From contig JALHIE010000092.1 in assembly GCA_022840285.1 (NCBI GenBank), positions 1-6,651 of the forward strand: DNA of 6,651 bases. The letters are read 5' to 3'. Shown piece after piece: positions 1 through 5,336 of this stretch. Numbering within the stretch: the first letter of the stretch is position 1; every line of letters begins with the position of its first letter. The DNA comes from Porphyromonadaceae bacterium (GTDB lineage: Bacteria; Bacteroidota; Bacteroidia; Bacteroidales; Dysgonomonadaceae). A program made the position numbers and the translations under genes. The notes under the pieces are model-generated. The model saw only the letters and a list, made by a program, of their open reading frames with translations. It was not told where the DNA came from and searched no databases.

Positions 1-1
1 A

Positions 2-22
2 CATTGCCGTCCGATAAAAACT
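2..22 (+). repeat. Left terminal inverted repeat of the IS (IR-L)
   Basis: These 21 bases match the reverse complement of 1392-1412 at 18 positions. The 14-base core GTCCGATAAAAACT (9-22) is identical in both arms, and the three mismatches are at bases 4, 7 and 8. The match stops at base 23. The transposase stop codon lies at 90, leaving about 67 bp of noncoding AT-rich DNA between it and this repeat, in which I see no other clear signal. Confidence 0.85.
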
Positions 23-89
23 GATTTTAATTTTGCTTGACTTCCAACCGTCATATTATCAGACATGTTTTTTTAGTTTTCTATTATTC

Positions 90-1304
90 TCAAAAGTAAG
101 CCCCCCTGAAAAGGGTGAGCATCCCTAAATTCTTGTCATCCCGTTGCCAATCTCGTTCCGGGTTTTCTAAAAATTTTATCAAGTGCAGGTAATTAAACAG
201 GTGTATCCTGCAAAATGACACCAGGTTGGAGAATGCCCAAGGCCGTTTCAACCGCTTCTGTATAACCGTGAGCAAGAGGTTCACGATCAAAGCGCAATAT
301 ACCTGTATTTTTATCGCGTTCTCGTTATCTCCGAGGAAGTACTTCAGGGGGAAGTTTGATTTTAACTGCTTGAATAACAGCTCTATTTGCCATCTTATTT
401 TATACAAGGCCGCTATCATGTCGGGCCGCATCTCGAACAGGTTGGTGAGGAACTCGAACTTCCTTTTCAACACCCTGTCGTAGAACACCACCTTGCGCAA
501 CTTCAGCTTGCTCCCGCCATCATCTTCCTTCACGGTCACCTCGATGATAGTGTCTTCCAGCACGCCGCTGTGGATGCATTCATCGATGTAAAGTTCTTGC
601 TCCACCTTGTAAACGGCGTTCTCCTTGATGCGGGTAACGAATCCGGCTCCCTTTTCACAAAACAGCTTGAAGGCTTTATAATCGTTGTATCCCTTGTCGA
701 AGACGTAAATAGTGTTGTCATCCGGTTCCAGTTTCCTCAACAGCAGGTGATCGTTCGTGGCAGCGGATGAGAACCATATCATCTTGGGAACGGGCTCGTC
801 GACATTGATAACGGTGTGCACCTTGATCCCCCCTTTGCGTTTACCGTTCGAGGGTGTTCTGCCGACGCACTTCAAGATGTCCTGGAACAAACTGATAACC
901 GTGCTGTCGAAGATCTCGACCTGCTTGTTCAACACATCTTTAAAGCGGGTGTCCGAGATCACGTGTTGGTACTCGCGAAGCAGGTCGTGGTACACGCCCG
1001 AGAAGAAATCAACGCTCCTGCGCTTGTTGGCGTCCGACAAGGTGCTCCGGTAGGGTATGTGGCCGAGCTGGAAATGCCTGGTCTTGCCTGAAAGACCGAG
1101 CATTGCACCCGCCACCTCGCGCAGGGAGGAGCATTTGGCGAAGACGCAAAACAACATGCTTATAAGGTGATCCTTAGCCGTGAAACGTTTCACGTAATGA
1201 TCGGCCTTGTACCGTTTGCTGTTTCGGGCGATAATCCTTGTATCTACCATAGATATGAGCTGTCCGAAAACCGATTGTCCAAAAAAATAAGTACTTTTGT
1301 TCAT
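90..1304 (-). CDS. IS4-family transposase with DUF4372 N-terminal domain
   Basis: This 404-residue protein catalyses cut-and-paste movement of the surrounding IS. The N-terminal part (about residues 4-75, beginning STYFFGQSVFGQ) looks like the DUF4372 domain common in Bacteroidota IS4 transposases, and the rest is a DDE_Tnp_1 RNase-H-like catalytic domain. The catalytic triad is readable: D133 in IFDST, D203 in VFDKGY, and E308. The IS4-family signature Y-x2-R-x3-E-x6-K is intact at Y301, R304, E308 and K315 (YKIRWQIELLFKQLK). An insertion between the second D and E is rich in beta-strand-like residues, as is usual in IS4 enzymes. There is no frameshift or internal stop, so the enzyme is probably active. 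The start MNKSTYFFGQ at 1304 lies about 20 nt downstream of the expected transcription start of a consensus promoter on the same strand. The plus-strand open frames inside this gene are antisense shadows. Confidence 0.95.
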   Translation of the reverse strand: MNKSTYFFGQSVFGQLISMVDTRIIARNSKRYKADHYVKRFTAKDHLISMLFCVFAKCSSLREVAGAMLGLSGKTRHFQLGHIPYRSTLSDANKRRSVDFFSGVYHDLLREYQHVISDTRFKDVLNKQVEIFDSTVISLFQDILKCVGRTPSNGKRKGGIKVHTVINVDEPVPKMIWFSSAATNDHLLLRKLEPDDNTIYVFDKGYNDYKAFKLFCEKGAGFVTRIKENAVYKVEQELYIDECIHSGVLEDTIIEVTVKEDDGGSKLKLRKVVFYDRVLKRKFEFLTNLFEMRPDMIAALYKIRWQIELLFKQLKSNFPLKYFLGDNENAIKIQVYCALIVNLLLTVIQKRLKRPWAFSNLVSFCRIHLFNYLHLIKFLENPERDWQRDDKNLGMLTLFRGAYF

Positions 1305-1329
1305 TGTAGACTTTATATTGTGGTAAATA

Positions 1330-1360
1330 CAAAGCTACAATTATTAGTACGACGGGCAAA
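1330..1360 (-). promoter_or_regulatory. Bacteroidota-type promoter of the transposase
   Basis: Read on the minus strand, TTTG (1357-1360) is followed after exactly 19 bp by TAGCTTTG (1330-1337). This matches the -33 TTTG and -7 TAnnTTTG consensus of the primary sigma factor of Bacteroidota. Transcription would begin near 1323-1325, giving a leader of about 20 nt before the ATG at 1304. The -33 element lies inside the left half of a palindrome (1347-1380), so promoter access could be affected by a protein or by cruciform formation there. Confidence 0.75.
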
Positions 1361-1380
1361 ACTCAAATTTGCCCGCGTAC
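1347..1380. repeat. Palindrome inside the IS right end, over the transposase -33 element
   Basis: CGGGCAAA (1353-1360) and TTTGCCCG (1368-1375) are perfect complements around a 7-base loop. Outside them GTAC occurs at both 1347-1350 and 1377-1380, extending the dyad with a small asymmetric bulge. The left arm contains the -33 element of the transposase promoter. Read on the plus strand, the hairpin is followed six bases later by TTTTT (1381-1385), so it might also act as a weak terminator on transcripts leaving the IS toward the Fur-family gene. Its role is inferred; only the symmetry is seen. Confidence 0.6.
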
Positions 1381-1394
1381 TTTTTCTAAAAAGT
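1379..1394. repeat. Small perfect palindrome at the inner edge of IR-R
   Basis: ACTTTTT (1379-1385) and AAAAAGT (1388-1394) form a perfect 7-bp dyad with a 2-base spacer, overlapping the first three bases of IR-R. Nothing comparable is seen at the left end, so the two IS ends differ internally. It could be a transposase or host-factor site, or just an A/T-rich coincidence. Confidence 0.4.
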
Positions 1395-1412
1395 TTTTAT
1401 CGGACAACAGTG
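1392..1412 (-). repeat. Right terminal inverted repeat of the IS (IR-R)
   Basis: This is the reverse-complement partner of the left repeat, with the identical core at 1392-1405. Its inner edge overlaps a small palindrome (1379-1394). Its outer edge lies 3 bp from the ATG at 1416, so the Fur-family gene now has IS sequence as its upstream region. Confidence 0.85.
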
Positions 1413-1415
1413 TTT

Positions 1416-1826
1416 ATGAAAGGTAAAACAGATAAAAAATTAGAACAAAAGAATATCAAACCAACCGCTATGCGCCAATTGGTTTACGAGATTTTAGAAA
1501 AACAAAAGAAAGCATTAAGCCTTTATGAAATAGAACAGCAGTTTGACAATGTTGAAAGGTCAACTATATTTCGTACGCTCAAGACGTTTCAGGACAACTA
1601 CCTTATTCACAGCATTGACGATGGTACGGGAGCGGTAAAATATGCCTTGTGCGATGATGATTGTACCTGCAAACCCGATGACCTTCATATTCATTTTTTA
1701 TGCAATAAATGCGGTCAAACTCACTGTATGAAAGACATGCCAGTTCCAAAGATGGATTTAGCAGAAGGCTTCTCGTTTGAAAATGCCAATTTTGTGGTAA
1801 AAGGAATTTGCCCTAATTGCCGATAA
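1416..1826 (+). CDS. Fur-family metal-responsive transcriptional regulator
   Basis: This encodes a 136-residue repressor of the Fur/Zur/PerR class. Residues 12-75 form the winged helix, including IKPTAMRQLVYEILEKQ and the recognition-helix region VERSTIFRTLKTFQDNYLI. The C-terminal half is the metal-binding dimerisation domain, with the two structural zinc pairs C96-x2-C99 (CNKC) and C132-x2-C135 (CPNC), and H91/H93 where Fur proteins usually have regulatory histidines. A cysteine-rich stretch C79-DDD-C83-T-C85 just before these histidines, plus C104, is unusual and may add ligands. The open frame continues upstream into the IS to 1167, but homology-like sequence begins only at the ATG at 1416, so that start was chosen. 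The IS ends 3 bp before it, so the original promoter is absent and I see no consensus outward promoter in the IS end. The next operon downstream carries a Fur-type operator, suggesting it is the target. Which metal is sensed cannot be told. Confidence 0.9.
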   Translation: MKGKTDKKLEQKNIKPTAMRQLVYEILEKQKKALSLYEIEQQFDNVERSTIFRTLKTFQDNYLIHSIDDGTGAVKYALCDDDCTCKPDDLHIHFLCNKCGQTHCMKDMPVPKMDLAEGFSFENANFVVKGICPNCR

Positions 1827-1830
1827 AACT

Positions 1831-1847
1831 TTGCAATACTGTTGCAC
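1831..1847. promoter_or_regulatory. Putative Fur-family operator upstream of the TonB receptor gene
   Basis: TTGCAA (1831-1836), five bases, then TTGCAC (1842-1847) contain the perfect inverted pair TGCAA/TTGCA with a 5-bp centre. The layout resembles the Nur-box form TTGCAA-N5-TTGCAA described for a nickel-sensing Fur-family protein of Streptomyces. It begins 4 bp after the stop codon of the Fur-family gene and covers roughly -42 to -26 relative to the predicted receptor transcript, so binding would block the -33 region. It can equally be read as a direct repeat of TTGCA with an 11-bp period. That it is the binding site of the adjacent regulator is inference. Confidence 0.55.
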
Positions 1848-1867
1848 GTACTCATTCAGTAGTTTTG
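1842..1867 (+). promoter_or_regulatory. Probable promoter of the receptor-transporter operon
   Basis: TAGTTTTG (1860-1867) matches the Bacteroidota -7 consensus TAnnTTTG and would start transcription around 1872-1874, about 20 nt before the ATG at 1893. The best upstream TTG (1842-1844) is only 15 bp away instead of about 19, so the -33 element is poor. That would be compatible with a regulated promoter. The TTG lies within the putative operator. Confidence 0.6.
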
Positions 1868-1892
1868 TTACATAATTTTTAAAAGTTATGCT

Positions 1893-4076
1893 ATGAAACA
1901 AACATTCACTATTCTATTACTTCTTTTTTCAACAGGTTTATTATTCGCACAAAACAAAATAACTTTTGAGGTAAAAGAAGAATCTGGCGAATCCTTAATT
2001 GGAGCAAGTGTAATTATTGAAGGAACGACGACAGGTACAATTACAAATAATGAGGGTTTTGCAAGATTGGAGAATTTACCCAATGGCGAAATAGAGTTTG
2101 TAATTTCTTTTGTCGGCTTTGAAGAAAAGGAAATTACTTTATCTTTTCCAGATGACAACAACAAAACGATTGAAGTTGAGCTGGAAGAAGGAGAAGAACT
2201 TGAAGAAGTTGTAATTGCAGCAACAAGGTCTTCCCGAACAATTCAGGATATTCCAACAAGAATTGAAGCAATTACAGGCGAAGAATTAGGCGAAAAAGCA
2301 GCTATGAACTCAACAAATATTGGCATGCTTTTAAGAGAAACCACAGGTGTGCATATGCAGCAAACCTCACTTAGTTCTGGAAATATGAGTATTCGCATTC
2401 AGGGTTTGGATGGTCGATACACACAAATATTAAAAGATGGAATGCCACTTTATGGTGGTTTCGCCGGTGGGTTATCTATTATGCAAATACCACCGCTTGA
2501 CTTAAAGCAAGTTGAGCTAATTAAAGGGAGTAATTCTACTTTGTACGGTGGTGGAGCAATTGCAGGTTTGGTAAACCTTGTAACCATACGACCAGAAGAG
2601 GAAGCAAAGCTTGATGTTATGCTAAATCAAACAAGTGCTTTGGGTACAACTGGCAATTTGTTTTATGCGCAGAAATACGGAAAAGTTGGTCTTTCAGTTT
2701 ATGGCTCAGCTAATAATCAAATCGCATTCGACCCCGACGAAGATGGTTTTTCAAATATGCCCAAAGCGCAAACTTTTAGTCTAAATCCAAAATTCTACTA
2801 CTACTTCAATCCTAACACTGAATTAAGTTTAGGGTTAAACACTACCATCGATTATAGAACGGGTGGAGACATGGAAGTGATAAAGGGAAACACAAGTACT
2901 GAACATATTTTTTCCGAAGAAAATAAATCGGAACGTTATGCTACGCAATTAAGTTTTCGGAATACAACCGATGACAGAACATTCTCTTTTAAAAATAGTG
3001 TTTCCTATTTTGACAGAAAACTAAGTATTCCAGACTACCGATTCAGTGGAAATCAATTATCCAGTTTTACCGAAGCCATATACAATTTGCATAAAAACGA
3101 TAATACAGAATGGCAATTGGGATTAAACCATTATCTCGAACAGTTTACAGAGACAGACGCTGACTCATATTCTGCAAGAGATTATACACATAACACCTTT
3201 GGTGGCTTTATTCAAAACACTACCGATTTTAGTAAAAAACTTGGGTTAGAAACTGGTTTACGAACCGACTACAATGCTGACTATGGGACATTTGTGCTGC
3301 CACGTTTTTCATTGTTATTTAAACCTAACAATAAATTAAGTTCACGACTTGGCGGTGCTATGGGTTACAAGCTTCCTACAATTTTCACCGAAGATGCTGA
3401 GAGAATTTATTATCGGGATATTCAACCATTATCAAAAGACCTGGTAGATGCAGAAACTTCAATAGGAGGAAATTTCGATATAAATTACAAAACCGCATTG
3501 GGCGATAAAATGACTTTCTCAATCAACCAACTCTTCTTTTTGACTCAGCTAAAAAATGCATTGGTTTTACGGGAAGACGAAACAATGGGCATGGCTTATT
3601 TTGAAAGCGCTGATGGTAACATTTTAAGTTCAGGCTTTGAAACCAATATAAAACTAACATACGACGATTTTAAACTCTATTTAAACTACGCCTTTGTTAA
3701 TACCGAATTACAATACGATAATATCAATAACCAGAAACCACTTACACCAAAGCACAATGCGGGTGCAGTATTATTCTATGAAATTGAAGAAAAATGGTCT
3801 GCTGGATATGAGGTTTATTACACTGGGAAACAGTTCGATAATTTATACAATCAAAAAACAGATTATTGGACAATGGGAATAATGATTATGCGACATTGGG
3901 AACGTTTATCTTTATTCGTGAATTTCGAGAACTTTACAAACGTTATGCAATCTGATTTTGAACCTTTGGTTTTGCCGCCAACAAATAATCCTACTTTCCC
4001 TGATATTTGGGCACCGGCTGATGGATTTGTATTTAATGGAGGAATAAAACTTAGATTATCAGGCGACAATGATTAA
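1893..4076 (+). CDS. TonB-dependent outer-membrane receptor
   Basis: This 727-residue receptor imports a ligand across the outer membrane using TonB energy. A signal peptide covers residues 1-20 (MKQTFTILLLLFSTGLLFAQ). Residues about 22-98 form a carboxypeptidase-regulatory-like domain (GESLIGASVIIEGTTTGTITN), a typical Bacteroidota extension. A TonB-box-like segment EEVVIAATRS follows near 104-113. The plug (about 115-232) includes SIRIQGLDGRYTQILKDGMP and VELIKGSNSTLYGGGAIAG, and the remainder is a beta-barrel ending in the strand FVFNGGIKLRL. The length fits the FecA/BtuB/CirA-like class, not the roughly 1000-residue SusC class, and no SusD partner is present. The ligand cannot be read from the sequence. 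A Fur-family gene before it and an overlapping cation transporter after it suggest a metal ion or metal chelate. The last 8 nt overlap the transporter gene, so the two are co-transcribed. Confidence 0.95.
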   Translation: MKQTFTILLLLFSTGLLFAQNKITFEVKEESGESLIGASVIIEGTTTGTITNNEGFARLENLPNGEIEFVISFVGFEEKEITLSFPDDNNKTIEVELEEGEELEEVVIAATRSSRTIQDIPTRIEAITGEELGEKAAMNSTNIGMLLRETTGVHMQQTSLSSGNMSIRIQGLDGRYTQILKDGMPLYGGFAGGLSIMQIPPLDLKQVELIKGSNSTLYGGGAIAGLVNLVTIRPEEEAKLDVMLNQTSALGTTGNLFYAQKYGKVGLSVYGSANNQIAFDPDEDGFSNMPKAQTFSLNPKFYYYFNPNTELSLGLNTTIDYRTGGDMEVIKGNTSTEHIFSEENKSERYATQLSFRNTTDDRTFSFKNSVSYFDRKLSIPDYRFSGNQLSSFTEAIYNLHKNDNTEWQLGLNHYLEQFTETDADSYSARDYTHNTFGGFIQNTTDFSKKLGLETGLRTDYNADYGTFVLPRFSLLFKPNNKLSSRLGGAMGYKLPTIFTEDAERIYYRDIQPLSKDLVDAETSIGGNFDINYKTALGDKMTFSINQLFFLTQLKNALVLREDETMGMAYFESADGNILSSGFETNIKLTYDDFKLYLNYAFVNTELQYDNINNQKPLTPKHNAGAVLFYEIEEKWSAGYEVYYTGKQFDNLYNQKTDYWTMGIMIMRHWERLSLFVNFENFTNVMQSDFEPLVLPPTNNPTFPDIWAPADGFVFNGGIKLRLSGDND

Positions 4077-4866
4077 ATCAGAATACCACATATCGAAAAT
4101 GGATTGTCCATCCGAAGAAAACATGATTCGTATGAAGTTGGATGGAATAGAGGTTATCAGGAAATTGGAATTCGATATTGAAAATCGCAATCTTACTGTT
4201 TTTCATTCTCGGGAAGATGAAGAAATATTATCGCGTCTGGAATCATTAAACTTTGGAGCAAAACATACATATTCAAGTTCTATTGATGAAAAGGAAGTAA
4301 CAATAGAAAGTTCCGATGTACAATCAAAACTGTTATGGACGATACTCATAATTAATTTTGGATTTTTCATAATTGAAATGACTACCGGACTTATTTCAAA
4401 GTCAATGGGTTTGGTGGCAGATTCTTTAGACATGTTAGCTGATTCTTTTGTATATGGATTAAGTCTTTGGGCAGTTGGTTCAACAGTTCTGAGAAAAAAG
4501 AAAGTTGCACGTTGGAGTGGTTATTTTCAATTATCCTTAGCCTTTTTAGGTATTATAGAAGTGGTAAGACGATTTATAGGTTCTGAAGAAATGCCAGACT
4601 ACAGAATTATGATTGGAGTTTCAGTTTTAGCATTAACTGCCAATGCCATCTGTTTGTACCTACTCCAGAAATCGAAAAGTAAAGAAGCACACATGAAAGC
4701 CAGTATGATTTTTACTTCCAACGATGTAATAATAAATTCAGGAGTTATTTTAGCTGGAGTATTGGTGTTGCTGACCCAATCAAAATATCCTGATTTGATT
4801 GTTGGTTCTATTGTTTTTTTGATTGTATCTCAGGGTGCATTTAGAATATTGAAACTTGGGAAATGA
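4069..4866 (+). CDS. Cation diffusion facilitator-like transporter with HMA-like N-terminus
   Basis: This 265-residue inner-membrane protein begins with an HMA-like ferredoxin-fold domain (about 4-68). There the usual GMxCxxC loop is replaced by KMDCPSEE, leaving a single cysteine, C13. A CDF-type membrane domain follows (about 88-258, six hydrophobic segments). Helix 2 carries D121-x3-D125 within LVADSLDMLAD, where zinc CDFs usually have H-x3-D. Helix 5 carries D219-x3-N223 within FTSNDVIINSG, where D or H-x3-D is usual. The C-terminal cytoplasmic metal-binding domain of classical CDFs is absent. The substituted site argues against simple zinc-specific export, though transport of a divalent transition metal remains most likely. 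Its ATG lies inside the end of the receptor gene (8-nt overlap), which points to translational coupling. Direction of transport and metal are not determinable. Confidence 0.85.
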   Translation: MIKSEYHISKMDCPSEENMIRMKLDGIEVIRKLEFDIENRNLTVFHSREDEEILSRLESLNFGAKHTYSSSIDEKEVTIESSDVQSKLLWTILIINFGFFIIEMTTGLISKSMGLVADSLDMLADSFVYGLSLWAVGSTVLRKKKVARWSGYFQLSLAFLGIIEVVRRFIGSEEMPDYRIMIGVSVLALTANAICLYLLQKSKSKEAHMKASMIFTSNDVIINSGVILAGVLVLLTQSKYPDLIVGSIVFLIVSQGAFRILKLGK

Positions 4867-4878
4867 TAGCCATCCCTT

Positions 4879-4943
4879 TTTGTAAGCACATTGTCAAGTC
4901 GCACGAGCCACTCTAAACCTAAACTTGCCAAAGAGCTTACAAA
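4879..4943. repeat. Imperfect 20-bp inverted repeat after the transporter gene
   Basis: TTTGTAAGC (4879-4887) is the exact complement of GCTTACAAA (4935-4943). After a 3-base internal mismatch zone, TTGTCAAG (4891-4898) pairs with CTTGCCAA (4924-4931) at seven of eight positions. Overall 17 of 20 positions pair around a 25-base loop. It begins 12 bp after the stop codon and has no T-tract, so it is more likely a 3'-end stabilising structure or remnant of a mobile element than a classical terminator. Confidence 0.55.
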
Positions 4944-4956
4944 GCCAACCCTAATT

Positions 4957-4974
4957 ACCGCCTTTAAGGGCGGT
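4957..4974 (+). terminator. Terminator-like GC-rich hairpin of the receptor-transporter operon
   Basis: ACCGCC (4957-4962) and GGCGGT (4969-4974) form a perfect 6-bp stem with loop TTTAAG, about 90 bp downstream of the transporter stop codon. CCC and GGGG just outside could extend it with an internal loop. Only TTT follows, so termination efficiency is uncertain. Confidence 0.5.
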
Positions 4975-5098
4975 TTGGGGATTTACCCACCCACAAAAAC
5001 AAAATAAATTTGTACTCCGAATCAACGTCTGTGCAGATTGATAAGAAAACTGTTAAATTTGTTAAAACTTGAGACGGATTGACTTTGAAGGATAAACA

Positions 5099-5238
5099 CC
5101 AGCATACAACAAAGTGTATAAATCATTTGGCGGATAGTGCTAAATTCAAGGGTGTTACATTTAATAAAATTTGTGTTAGTTTGAAAGGTTCGTGCTTCCA
5201 ATCGCCAAACGACACCATACACGTAACACGTTAGTGGC
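5099..5238 (+). repeat. Dyad element 1 (attC-like), left border of the MerTP unit
   Basis: This is an extended imperfect dyad of about 140 bp. GTGTAT (5114-5119) and TTTGGCG (5126-5132) in the left arm are complements, in the right order, of CGCCAAA (5203-5209) and ATACAC (5217-5222) in the right arm. It opens with CCAGC-N4-AACA (5099-5111) and closes with GTTAGTGGC (5230-5238). It shares CCAGC-N4-AACA, TTTGGC, AAATTTG, GTGCTTC and AATCGCCA, in that order, with the element at the window end. The closing GTTAGTGGC is the exact complement of GCCACTAAC near the opening of the second element. Shape and polarity recall the attC sites of integron cassettes, but GTTAGTG does not obey the classical GTTRRRY core. 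Confidence 0.6.
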
Positions 5239-5254
5239 AAGGCTATGACGACAC

Positions 5255-5281
5255 AACCCGACAGACAAATCGGGTTCTTTT
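5255..5281 (+). terminator. Intrinsic terminator ahead of the arsR promoter
   Basis: AACCCGA (5255-5261) and TCGGGTT (5270-5276) form a perfect 7-bp stem with an 8-base loop, followed by CTTTTT. On the plus strand this is a plain rho-independent terminator. No gene ends just upstream, so it would stop transcripts arriving from outside and insulate the metal operon, which starts from its own promoter 22 bp later. Confidence 0.65.
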
Positions 5282-5302
5282 TGATGTTTCGTATTTTAGT
5301 AG

Positions 5303-5318
5303 TTGCTTAAATAAGCAA
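5303..5318. promoter_or_regulatory. Palindromic operator for the ArsR/SmtB-type repressor
   Basis: TTGCTTA (5303-5309) and TAAGCAA (5312-5318) form a perfect 7-bp inverted repeat with spacer AA. It starts on the -33 TTG and lies in the spacer before the -7 element, the position where ArsR/SmtB repressors usually block transcription. It is the obvious site for autoregulation by the first gene of the operon. Binding itself is inferred. Confidence 0.7.
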
Positions 5319-5332
5319 ATTGACTACCTTTG
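5303..5332 (+). promoter_or_regulatory. Promoter of the arsR-merTP operon, apparently leaderless
   Basis: TTG (5303-5305) and TACCTTTG (5325-5332) are separated by 19 bp, a textbook Bacteroidota -33/-7 pair. Only four bases separate the -7 element from the ATG at 5337, so transcription should start at or next to the A of the start codon, giving a leaderless mRNA for the repressor gene. Confidence 0.8.
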
Positions 5333-5336
5333 TACT

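Larger units (their letters stand above)
2..1412 (-). mobile_element. Complete IS4-family insertion sequence (DUF4372-type)
   Basis: A single transposase gene occupies nearly the whole element, and related terminal inverted repeats lie at 2-22 and 1392-1412, giving an element of about 1.41 kb. The composition is clearly more GC-rich than the AT-rich genes to the right, which supports separate origin. The right end stops 3 bp before the start codon of the Fur-family gene at 1416, so the insertion separated that gene from its native upstream region. The left flank falls outside the window except for base 1, so a target-site duplication cannot be tested here. The exact outer ends are uncertain by a few bases: the perfectly matching core is 9-22 and 1392-1405, and the match continues outward with mismatches to 2 and 1412. 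Assignment to IS4 rests on the DDE and YREK signatures of the transposase. Confidence 0.88.
4867..5336. other. 470-bp intergenic region without a gene, rich in dyads
   Basis: No open frame here looks like protein; a 72-codon minus-strand frame at 5022-5240 lies over the dyad element and has no recognisable domain. Several non-coding signals fill the stretch: an imperfect long hairpin (4879-4943), a GC-rich terminator-like hairpin (4957-4974), a 140-bp dyad element (5099-5238), an intrinsic terminator (5255-5281) and the next promoter (5303-5332). In 4985-5098 I see only AT-rich DNA with two isolated TAAATTTG words (5005-5012, 5054-5061) that lack a partner element. Confidence 0.7.

Noticed and set aside
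226..1091. Several plus-strand open frames of 85-127 codons
   Set aside because: All lie antisense within the intact transposase gene and show no domain; they are compositional shadows of a GC-richer gene.
1..1413. Target-site duplication of the IS
   Set aside because: Only one base of the left flank is inside the window, so it cannot be assessed.
1167..1415. In-frame upstream extension of the Fur-family gene
   Set aside because: The 83 extra codons are antisense to the transposase and cross the IS end. They show no Fur-like sequence, and the ATG at 1416 gives a normal family length.
5005..5061. TAAATTTG words at 5005-5012 and 5054-5061 as promoters
   Set aside because: Neither has a TTG about 19 bp upstream and no gene follows on the plus strand before the arsR promoter.
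5099..5238. Classical integron attC site
   Set aside because: The outer AAC/GTT triplets fit, but GTTAGTG and CACTAAC do not satisfy GTTRRRY/RYYYAAC, and no integrase is in view. The sites are reported only as attC-like.
5022..5240. 72-codon minus-strand open frame
   Set aside because: It overlaps the dyad element, has no recognisable motif and no consensus promoter at its start.
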